DNA of 30,783 nt from Mesotaenium endlicherianum. Lineage: Eukaryota > Streptophyta > Zygnematophyceae > Zygnematales > Mesotaeniaceae. The position numbers and the translations under genes are program-made. The stretch is from contig WELA01012345.1 in NCBI GenBank assembly GCA_009602735.1, forward strand, positions 404,025 to 434,807, read 5' to 3'. The notes below the pieces were generated by a model. That model was given only the letters and a program-made list of their open reading frames with translations, searched no databases and was not told where the DNA came from. Positions 20,562 to 29,758 of this stretch are shown one piece after another. The first letter of the stretch is position 1. Each line of letters begins with the position of its first letter.

Positions 20562-21282
20562 TTAGTCTATGCTCTCAACAGGTGCAGTTGGCACTGTTCT
20601 TCCTGAAGATAAAGCAGACATTCGGGCTTTCGCAGCCTCTTTCTGGATTTTCAAATCCCTTGCCATTTTCTGTTCTCTAAAAGCCCATTTCTGGGAGAGA
20701 TCCTCATCCTTCCGGAATTGGCGATATAGCAGCAAGGCATCCTTGTCCAAGTACTGAACCAAGCCTATAAATGCGACAAATTGCGATAAGAAGGATCCTT
20801 CCGGATCCAGTCAAAGAATTCTGCCCAATAGATTTCATCAAACTCTTCAAAAGTGAGACCGTTTCCGCTGGTTCGTCCGCTACAACACTTCGCAAACAGC
20901 TTGAACTTAGGATTTTCATTTTGATCATCACCGGCCATTCTGAACGGTGACCAGTTTTACTAACTTTACCCCACATGTCTTGCTCTCTGCCCAAATCAGG
21001 TGCAAAGGCTCGTGTGTTATCCGAGTTCTCATCGCTTGCGGAGATATGACAAGACTCGTCTCTCGACGGTTGCTCACTCCACCGATTGTGAGTATGCTCA
21101 GACGTCTCACTTCCGCGTGGACTGTGGTTAGAATCAGAACCTTCTCCAGGCTCCACAGAGTGGTAGAGTCTTCCACTCCTCAACCGCATATACAGTTGAA
21201 TTTCTCTGGGTCCCCTTCCAGGTTGAACATCGGCAGCCTTCACAGGCCTTAATCCCCAACTGACTTGGGAATTCTTGCCCAC
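20562..21282 (-). pseudogene. Element D Gag N-terminal part
   Basis: Two frames cover this part. The first, from 21282, has an Arg/Ser-rich leader (MRLRSGRLYHSV) and acidic Ser-rich sequence. A second frame opening at 20937 (MAGDDQNENPKFKLF) passes through a conserved-looking segment with FEEFDEIYWAEFFDWI, then shifts frame near 20770 into VQYLDKDALLLYRQF and a basic coiled-coil-like helix (KMARDLKIQKEAAKARM). The true start is uncertain: 21282 and 20937 are both possible. It ends at TAA 20562-20564. Confidence 0.65.
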
Positions 21283-21812
21283 CTGAACCAGTCAACTCAG
21301 AAGTTCTTAGAAGTAAGGACAAAAGCGTCTTACTTCCACACAGGCTTTCGCCCAAGTTGAGGGTTTACATGATGAACAAGTTTGTAGTTTGCAAAAATCA
21401 CGTCTAAGCAGCTTAACAGGCAATGCCAGATTCAGAGAAAATTGCCCCTCAACGCTTTCGCTTAACTTTCGCAAGTCACAGCTTACAAAACTCTGAAACT
21501 GCACATCTATGCTGGCCTGGACTGAGCTCTTCGCTAAACACCGCGCCTTAACAGCTCTTCACTGCTTGGCTGGGCTCACTCAGTTCTTCACTGAGAGCTT
21601 TACTTGGTAATATTACTCCTGCTATCAGCAATTCGACAATTGAGACTTCTGAGAACTTGGAAACTGACACAGCACTCACCATTTTAATTGTTCCTCGCAC
21701 GCTTTTGGCGTTTGTACCAAATCTGTGCTAATCTCCTAACAGATTCTATTATGCAGCTCTCTACTTTCTACCAGGGAGACTCTCTCTTGGAAACTCCTGC
21801 AGTCTAATTTTT
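21283..21812. other. Non-coding stretch at 5' end of element D
   Basis: Only short ORFs without recognisable motifs. Probably the 5' untranslated leader, and possibly part of the LTR, of element D. Confidence 0.4.
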
Positions 21813-22088
21813 CTATGACTCATTAGGAAGAAATCTTCCAGCGTCGGCAGAAGCGTGGCGCCCCGGCTCTTCAATGGCCTTGGGAACTCCTTCTTCTTTG
21901 TGCTCCTTCTGCTTCTTCAGCTTCCTTTGACAACCATGTGAGCAAGAATGAGGCAGCATCAGGCAGGACTCGTGCCTTTCACAGGCACCACACACTATCC
22001 TCTCTCGAGATTGCCCGTGCTTTGTCACAGCGCTTAGCTTGCATGCCATCCTTACCCAACAGTTCTCACACCGCTTAGAAGTTGTCAT
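21813..22088 (-). CDS. Small Cys-rich ORF at the 5' edge of element D
   Basis: 91 codons. The first half holds a dense Cys/His set: RCENC (C-x2-C), a Cys five residues later, then CGAC (C-x2-C), HESC and SHGC. This looks like a compact zinc-binding fold, loosely reminiscent of C6 or treble-clef fingers. The second half is Lys/Glu-rich. I do not recognise a family. It could be an accessory RNA-binding protein of element D, whose gag lies downstream on the same strand, or a chance ORF. Confidence 0.3.
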   Translation of the reverse strand: MTTSKRCENCWVRMACKLSAVTKHGQSRERIVCGACERHESCLMLPHSCSHGCQRKLKKQKEHKEEGVPKAIEEPGRHASADAGRFLPNES

Positions 22089-22720
22089 TCAGCATGCATG
22101 CATGCATTGGGATGGTTGCGCGTGACCGCTTAGCCTTTCCGCTGACAATCACGCCTATGTGGCTGGCTGGCAGCGTTTAGGATGAACGCTCAAGCCGTGA
22201 CTAGTCACCTAAGGGTCTTGGCCGAGGTGGCACACAACGCCTTTGCAACATCCCTGCTGTACTTGGCTTGGATAGCCGATTGATCAATACTTTTCTTGGC
22301 ACTTGCTGGGCTGGCTCATTGCTGGTTCCATACCCCTAGCCTTTCGGCTTACTACTCCGTCCAAATCCCCATCCATTCCTGGGTGTGGGTTTGACGTGTC
22401 GTGACCACTTTGACAGTGATAACGACTTTGACATGACCGCTGACTGAGATAACCCGGTCCTCTGGTCGGTGAGTCAATGCTGACTTCCCGTACCTGGGCG
22501 GCCGTGACTTGCGCTGCGCATGCGGCACCGTCAAGTGGATAGCAGTCGCGACAACGCCCCTCGTGGCCAAAAGAGCCAGCACCCCGGGGGTTGAGCGGCC
22601 CGACCCTTCTGTGTTCTCGTGAAATTTTCTCGAAGGGCGCCCTCGCGATAGGCTTCAGAAGAGGCGCGTTTATAGCAGTTTATAGTCGCCTTCCTCCACC
22701 TACAGTGCTCGTGTGAATAA
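22089..22720. other. Unassigned, possible LTR-like region upstream of element D
   Basis: No gene recognised. A run of overlapping GCATGCAT words is at about 22093-22108. The minus strand carries two TATAAA-type words close together (CTATAAACTGCTATAAACG near 22669-22687), suitable for a minus-strand promoter of element D. No LTR ends were identified. Confidence 0.35.
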
Positions 22721-22756
22721 AGAACCGATAAGAACCGATAAGAACCGGTATAAATA
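22721..22756 (+). promoter_or_regulatory. Promoter-like block: three 10-bp repeats and TATA box
   Basis: AGAACCGATA is repeated in tandem (22721, 22731, and 22741 as AGAACCGGTA), and the last copy runs into TATAAATA at 22749-22756. A plus-strand ATG at 22790 starts a 23-codon run (MESTSALLEDFVSWC...) that ends at a strong GTAAGT donor at 22859. This could be a promoter and first exon of an unknown gene or an alternative 5' exon of the tyrosinase gene. Confidence 0.45.
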
Positions 22757-24078
22757 TGTCATACACACGACGCCACGCTTCTGCGTCAAATGGAGTCAAC
22801 CTCCGCACTTCTGGAAGATTTCGTGAGCTGGTGCCAGTATTCGACTAACATATTTACTGTAAGTTTCTGAATTACGACTCTGTAGCTAAGACTGACCTAC
22901 ACGCTTTGGGAAACTGTCTTGGCCAATGGGGATCAGCCGAACCAAAACAAATTTGTTCTTTCTCGGTGATATCTTGAAGCAAATCGTGTCCGTGTCTGCT
23001 GGGTTTGCATATGGTGCCCGCATAGCGGCGGGTGTCATTATGGTCTTTGACAATGGACCAATGACAGGCAATGCAGAAGTGGCATGTGCAGTCATGGTCA
23101 AGCGGTGGTAACATCTTTGTAAAGGCTGTCTCGATCTGGGGCTTGCTGCTTCCCTCAGCTTCCCCCTCTGATCGGTGTGTTTTCGAAATGTTTCGATGCC
23201 GTGTCAACCCGAACATTAGTTCGTCTGTCAGTCAGTCAATAGCAAAAATTTGATATTTTTCCCCTGCAATTCATATCTAATGGAGGGCCAATGTCTCTAA
23301 AATTTGTCGTACACGATTGGTCAAATGAAGACCGCCCACATGAAAACCCACCCGCGGTATACTTCGACCAGATCGAGCCCGTGCTGTGAATTCGATACTC
23401 TTTATTATTGCGACCAACCTTGGGTCACCTCTGGGCCATTGTTTGCCTGAAGGTAGCATCATGCACCTCCTCTAGCAGCACGCACTGGCTACGCATGTTA
23501 ACAAGCTAGACGAAGCTAAGAGCTTCAGATATATGTGTAAGCCTTGGGCAGCTTGTTTGATTGATGGCTCTGTTCACATACATTGTCTAGAGGCTCGACT
23601 ATCTTCCTGCTGCTTGTGGTGAGCAATTTCTGTTGGCATTTCGTGAGGTGAATCCAGAGCTCACAGGGAGTCGCGAAGGACCTCAGTTCTGCACGAGCAC
23701 ACCGATTGTCTCGGGGTACGCATCTCCGGCATAATCACGACTTGATCCATAAAAGATGCGTAATGAATAGTGGAGTGTAGTAACTTTCAATTCGGTGATT
23801 AGACGCATATGGCAGTGCATTGATTAGCGAATGGAGAGGGCTACTCAGGGCAGGCCTTGCTCAAGGTTTGAAAATGATGCTGGTTGTAAATTCGCGCTCC
23901 TGCTGGTGCCGCACCTCTTGGTCGGTTCAGTATTGTCCCTCAGCAGCTGCACTTACCGACGGTGTTTCCTTGCCCGACTTCCTGTTACTCACTGACGGAC
24001 CTATTGTTTGTCTTCCGCTTGTTATGTTCATCGCCTGTTGCAACAGGCTGTGAGGCAGGCTCTACAGAAGGGCCCGTC
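22757..24078. other. Intergenic DNA upstream of the tyrosinase gene
   Basis: Short ORFs on both strands at 22870-23220 (for example 22926-23111 on the plus strand, with a hydrophobic middle) match no family I know. 23220-24078 has nothing I can support beyond presumed 5' flank of the tyrosinase gene. No convincing TATA box lies close to its ATG. Confidence 0.4.
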
Positions 24079-24195
24079 ATGGGGCAATGTGAACAGCACC
24101 TCCGGCTGTTTGTGGTACTGGTCGTATCGACGAGTCTGCTCTCCTTGCCAGGCTTTGTCCATTCCACTCGCGCCTCAGAGGTGGAGCCGAGACTG
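24079..24195 (+). CDS. Tyrosinase exon 1: signal peptide
   Basis: 39 codons from ATG: a short polar start, a hydrophobic core LFVVLVVSTSLLSLPGFV, then a likely cleavage site near VHS or TRA. Donor CTG|GTGAGT, phase 0. The open frame extends upstream without a stop, so this ATG is chosen because it places the hydrophobic core correctly. Confidence 0.75.
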
Positions 24196-27100
24196 GTGAG
24201 TCCGAACTGATGCTTCAATTGTATTTTACTGTAACTCGTTTGTTGTGCTTCATCATAATCCATGCTTTGCTATCCGCACATGTCGAATCTCAAAAACTTG
24301 CTGAGGAAGATTGACGGCCTTGGGAGTGCTGACACCATCTTGTTCCTCCTCCACATGTGTGAAGATCATGACTCGTATTCTGATGTGACCTCCTTGCCCC
24401 CCTTCCTTCCCTTCCTCCCTCTCTCCCTCCCTCCCTCCCTCCCTTCCTCCTTCCCACACAACAATGTGCTGTTCAGCCAGGACCATGAGCTGCTTGCTTC
24501 TCGTCCATCCCTGGCCCTCCATTCTTGTCGCATCTGATGCTCAGGCGGGAAGCTTCCTGGCCGAAGATGCAGGACGGGGCCTCATTGTCTGATTTTAGCC
24601 CTCCATTTTGATACATCTGATGTTCAGGCAGGGCGTTCCCTGGCTGAGAAGTGCAAGCTGGCGGTGACGACTTCGCCAGCTGGACCAGCTTATCTGAAGC
24701 GCCTCATTGCCGAGCCTTTCAAAGTCACCACATTTGGTGAGCATGCGTGCACCTTCAGCAGCTTTGTTGGCGCGCCCCATGCCTCGCCACGTGTCCTCTG
24801 TGCCTTGTTTTGCTATCGGAGACATGCATGCTCTGGCATACACTACGCATTCCAGCTGGCAGGCCGTGTGGCAGCCCAGCATGCACCCAGCTCATGCAAG
24901 AGTACCTACTACCGACCTCTGGGATACTGGACGTCCCATTCCTTTTGCGATCAGGGGAGATGCACTTTTGTTCCTAGCTGAGAATTACGTGCACCAGAAT
25001 TGAAAGTCATCTTCTTCCTCCTGGTGACTCGTCGTGGGCCGGTCGACAGTGATCGCATTTGACATCCCAATACGCTCGCTAAGCATACTTACTGCTGCAA
25101 CAAGAGTGAATCAGAGTAACTCGCCTTCCAGCTAGAGTCCTGGTGGGCACGTATGCCACCTGTCCCTCCACAGCGGGCATGTAGGCCAGCTGCCAGCTGT
25201 CCCGGCCTTCAGGACTCCTTCTAGCTGAGGAGAGCAGGTGAGGTCGGCTCTCGGGAACGGTGGCCTCGTCGCATTCCACTTACCGTCTTGCAGAGCAGAT
25301 TGACATGCTGTGTGATGCTCGCTTGATTTGCACACGGCAGAAAATGCCGCCCAGGCCACCCAGTACTTCTGTCAGTCAGCAATTGCCCACGAGTCACTAG
25401 GGCCTCTTCTGAATGCTGCCCCTGCCCCCCCGCCCCCCCTCTCTTCCCCCCCTTCTGAATGTCCTACCCACTCCTCCTTGCCCNTTGTAGGTTAGGTGAC
25501 ATATTTTCCCAAAGTTCCAAGTTCCACCACAAAGTGTAGTATGGCAAAGCATCTCTCCCCCTCTCTCTCTCTCTCTCTCCCTTTCTCCCTCTCTCGCACA
25601 CACACACGCACACACACACGAAGACCCAATCCCGCACGTTCCTGCTGCCGGTTTCCGCGCGCAGGTGTCTCGTATACGTGCGCAAACGGCACCCAGTTTG
25701 CCATCAAGGTGGAGGGCGGGCAGGGCGAGTACGGGTTCGGAAACTCGGTCCCGCTGACCTTCAAGAAGCTCGGCTTTGCGCGCATCCGAGTCTTCGTGTG
25801 CCCTGCCACCCTGGCCCACGTCGGCGCCAAGCACTGGTGCGAAGTCAAAGCCACGCTGGTATGCGAGTCGAATCTTCCCTCCCCTTCGCTCCCCTCGCCT
25901 CCCCTCTTCTCCTCTATCCTCCTCTGTCCTCCCCGCCCCTCCCCTCCTTTCCTCTCCTCCCCTCTTCTCCTCTTCTCTCTGTCTTCTGTCCTCTGTCCTC
26001 CCCTCCCCGCCCCTCCCCCCCCCTCCTTTTTTCTCCTCTCCTCCTCTCCTCTTCTCCTCTGTCCTCCCCTGTCCTCCTCTCCCCTCCCCTCCTGCCCGTT
26101 TCCCTGCCCTGCCCTCCTCTGCTCTGCTTTGCCTGCTCGCACACTCCTGGATGCTGCATCATCTTGTGGATCTGCCGCTTCAGCCACCTGTCACCTGCCG
26201 CGCCGCTGTGCAGTAGCACCTTTTGGGTGACGTAAGCCTGAGCTGGGTAGGCCTGAGGGGGGGAGCGTAGGCCTTATTGCGGGAGGCCAGGATGGGGGTA
26301 AGCCGGAGCAAGGTACACCTGAATGACTGAGCCGACGATGCCTGGCATCTGCTCTCCCCGTGAAGCTGGCTTCTGTGTGGTCCCTGTGGTCCAGATGCAG
26401 TCGCCTTGATGCTGTGGTGCGCATACGCAGGCAAGAGGCTCGCCAGCGTGCCATGTGGCAGGCAGGCGCGAGAGCGAGGATGCTGTCTGATCTGTCGAGT
26501 GCGTGCCTGTCGGCCGTAAATTTGGTCAGATGCAGGCAAATCTGACGGTTCAAGGTCCTCGGGGCCTTTTTGCTCGTCCTAGCCCAGCCTCCCATTTAGC
26601 CCTCACCCGTTGGCCCTCCAGTCTTTCCCACTCTCTACGAGTCAACCCCCGCTTCTTGTTCCAAGCTCTGTAGGCGCGTGAAATCACCAGGCCTGAGCAT
26701 CTCGCGTCCCACACGTTCAAAGTCATCCCGTCTCATCTCGCGCTGACAGCTCAGCCGAGCCCGAGGGCGATTGCAGAGCTTGACGCAAGGCGAGTGAAGG
26801 AAGGCGGGTAGTGAAGGCGGGCCACGCGGTGGAGATGTCACTCATCCGAACTATGACACTGCTGTTGCTCCAAGGCCAGGGTGGGAAAAAAAATGCAATG
26901 AAAGACAGGCCTAGGGGCGTCACTAATCCGAACAGTGACATCGAGCAGGTGGTGCTGGCAGGTGGGCAGGGTGGGGGTGACATGGGACAGGTGTCTGTGT
27001 TACGCAGATGTGTCGCTAAACTTAAGTGTCGCTAAACGGAACTGAATTGTGGCATGCACTGGGCGGGTGGTGCTGGCAGGTGGGCAAGGTGGGCGTGACA

Positions 27101-27907
27101 GTGGTGTACGTGCGTCGCGAGATCCGCAGCATGAGCCCCGCCGACCGCCAGGACTACTTTGACGCCATCAAGATCATCGGGAACACATCCACTGCCGCCG
27201 GACGCAAGAAATACGGCCCCTTGTAAGAAGAGCCGCCGCCACCAGATATGCACATCGCCTATCACAATGCTTTATTAGGCCGTCTGCAACTGACGACGTA
27301 GCATTGCATGAGGTGGTATGTCATGCTTGGGCAGCCACGGCGTGGCAGCGGCAGCCATGGATGTAAGCGCGGGCAGCGTCGTGCACACAGGCCTGGCTTC
27401 TGGCTTGCTCGCCGCACGCGTGCCACGTGCTGGCTGCCCTGCGCGTCGGTCTGCCACCTGTTCATCCATCTTCGCACGCCTTGTAGTGTTGGCATTTGTA
27501 ATGGCGCTTGAGCCACGCTCCTCACTCGACCATCTTGCATCCTTCCCTCTGAGATGCAGCATTCCCCACCTCAGATCCTCCCTCTCTCCCTTTCTTTGTC
27601 TGCGAGCGAGCCTTTCGCTCGGACCCGCGCCTGCTGCACCCCATGCGCTTCCCTCCTCGGAGCATCTGTAGGGCTCAATCTGTCCACCTGGCATCATGCA
27701 TGGGATTACATGTGACTGTCGGGCTGACCAGCGGTGGGAAGGAACTCCCAAACACCCCCGTCTGGCATCTTGTGGGTATTACTGCCCGCCCGTCTACTGG
27801 CCTGCCCGCAAGTAACGGGCAGAAATACGTGCGCTGAGGGATGCACGGCGTGCCAGCATCCAGCGAGGGGCACTCAGGATGCTGGTGTATTGGGGGGGGG
27901 GGGGGGN

Positions 27908-27997
<90 letters not shown>

Positions 27998-29683
27998 GAA
28001 AAGAGGAGGAAGAAAGGGGTTGCTCTGCTTGACATGGGCAGGCCGTGGGAGGACTCTCGCTCAGTTATGCTTGTGTTTGGGATCGAATCTTTGAATCTTC
28101 GCATTGCTTCCTTGTGCTGCTCCAGATCCTCTCTCACCCCCCCTGCTTCAATCACCCTCTTCTTCAAAATGACGAGTAGTCTTGTGCTACCTGTGGGGGC
28201 GATTGCTTGCCTGCACCTCTCTGACAGCTTCTAACAATGTGACAACTGGTGCCCGCCCCCCCCTCTCTCTCTCTCTGTCTCCCCACCTTCTTTCAGCTTC
28301 TACAACTACTACGAGCTGGTGGCCAGGCACGCGTCGTTCCTCTACACGCAGAAGTGCGACCTGGCGCACCTGGGGCCCGCCTTCATGATCGCCCACAGAG
28401 CTTTCGTCAACGAGTTCGAGAAAGTTGTCCAGGTAAGCTGCCAGCTGGCGAGTCCTGGCGGGACCCTCGATGATGGGGACAAAAGAGCTGCTGTGCTTGG
28501 CTAGCAGGTTCTGCGTTGCAATGCGAGAGCTCCGCTGCTCTTGAGATGCAAGGACTTCGATACTTGAACCTTGATGTGAGAACCTCAACAGTAAGAGCGT
28601 CAGTGAAAAGTATTGGTCCTCCCGCTTGCCTGCCTGCTACAGCCTCTCTAACGCTGTCCGCACGCCGAGTGCACGTGTCGTGCGCACGTCGTGTGCCAGA
28701 AGTGCCCAGCCTGATGCGGGTGTGCTGCCCGTAAGTATCTAATTGTTCATGAGACTGACCGTACATTTACACATATTTACACATCATACATGTACAGACA
28801 TATATGTATATATATTATTATTATTATACATATATACAGACGTATACATATATGTACATATACATATTTTTGTGGCAAGCATGTGCCTTCCTCAACACAT
28901 TCTCTCTCTTTCTCTCTCGCACTCATTCTCCTACCTCTCCTATCCCTTCCCTTCCTTTCTCCTAGTCTCTCGCTGTCTCCGTCTCTCACTCTGTCCCCCT
29001 GTCCATGCCACGTGCACCAATCTGATCTTCTTTGGCCCATACGTGCACGCGCGTGCGTGCGTGTTTGTCTGTGTGTGTGTGCGTGCGAGCTGCTCGCGGT
29101 GCTGCAGTCCGTCAAGCGCCACGTGGCGGCGCCTTACTGGAACTACTTCAACGACGGGGACCTCAAGGACCCCACCAAGTCGGAACTGTGGACCAACGCC
29201 TACTACGGCAAGCTCTTCAACGACCCGGCTGACGACTACATTGGTTCGCCTTGACCCTCCTATCCTGAGTTTCCTTATGTACTCAAAGCTTGTCCAACCC
29301 GAGCCCAGTCGATGGAGCTCTGAACTGCCGGAAGCTCTTTAATGACCCGGCTCACGACTTCATCAGAAGAAAGCCAGGCCTGTCTGTGCGATGACAACAA
29401 GGCCCGTTTCTGATTGACCCTGATATCTGTGGCGCGTGTGGGCTGACTCGTGCTATATGGTGTGCTGTGCTTCAGCCGGTTGTTCTGCCAACGCATGTAA
29501 GCAGCGACTCGTGTATACGGCCAGCCGCTGCCATAGGGTTGCTATCCGCTTGTTACTGCGGATAGCTGTGGGCACACCAAACAAACACACGCACGCTTGC
29601 GCACATGCACACATGCACACACACATGCACACCCACACGCACACGCACACACATAGAGAAGGAGACACGCACGTGCACACACA

Positions 29684-29758
<75 letters not shown>

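Larger units (their letters stand above)
12241..22100 (-). mobile_element. Element D: large Ty3/gypsy-type element with DNMT and PHD-like finger
   Basis: Minus-strand order: Cys-rich ORF (22088-21813), gag N-part (about 21282-20562), gag with two zinc knuckles (20530-19640), aspartic protease (19200-18562), cytosine-5 methyltransferase (about 18560-17400), acidic linker (17400-15290), RT, RNase H, integrase, then a PHD-like finger (12475-12350). From 20073 to about 16090 everything lies in one frame interrupted only by stops, which suggests one long Gag-Pol polyprotein. I count about 20 nonsense codons and several frameshifts (near 20770, 20527, 20060, 16085 and 13190) plus an RT deletion near 15000. 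LTRs could not be delimited, so the outer bounds are approximate. Confidence 0.85.

Noticed and set aside
12714..20564. Alternative genetic code with TAG/TAA read as Gln
   Set aside because: Tempting because so many stops fall at Gln sites, but TGA stops occur too, element C has TAG where Trp is expected, frameshifts are present, and the host tyrosinase exons use CAG for Gln without any in-frame TAG or TAA.
21695..21730. Primer-binding site of element D (TGGTACAAACGCC on the minus strand)
   Set aside because: Begins with TGG but does not match a tRNA end I know, and no LTR end CA lies directly beside it.
22872..23216. Overlapping ORFs on both strands upstream of the tyrosinase gene
   Set aside because: Competing frames of similar length, no recognised motif and no clear splice context; noted only as unassigned.
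25492..26235. Pro/Ser- and Arg/Glu-rich ORFs of up to 244 codons
   Set aside because: Translations of the polypyrimidine tract; only the exon 3 part is supported by splice sites and protein character.
27102..27102. Exon 4 acceptor at GACAG|TGGTG
   Set aside because: It would put exon 4 out of phase with exon 3, whereas the AG at 27078-27079 fits.
27734..28234. Poly-Gly and poly-Pro ORFs
   Set aside because: Products of the poly-G run in intron 4.
28187..28588. Minus-strand ORF antisense to tyrosinase exon 5
   Set aside because: A shadow of the GC-rich coding exon; the sense frame carries the copper-binding His.
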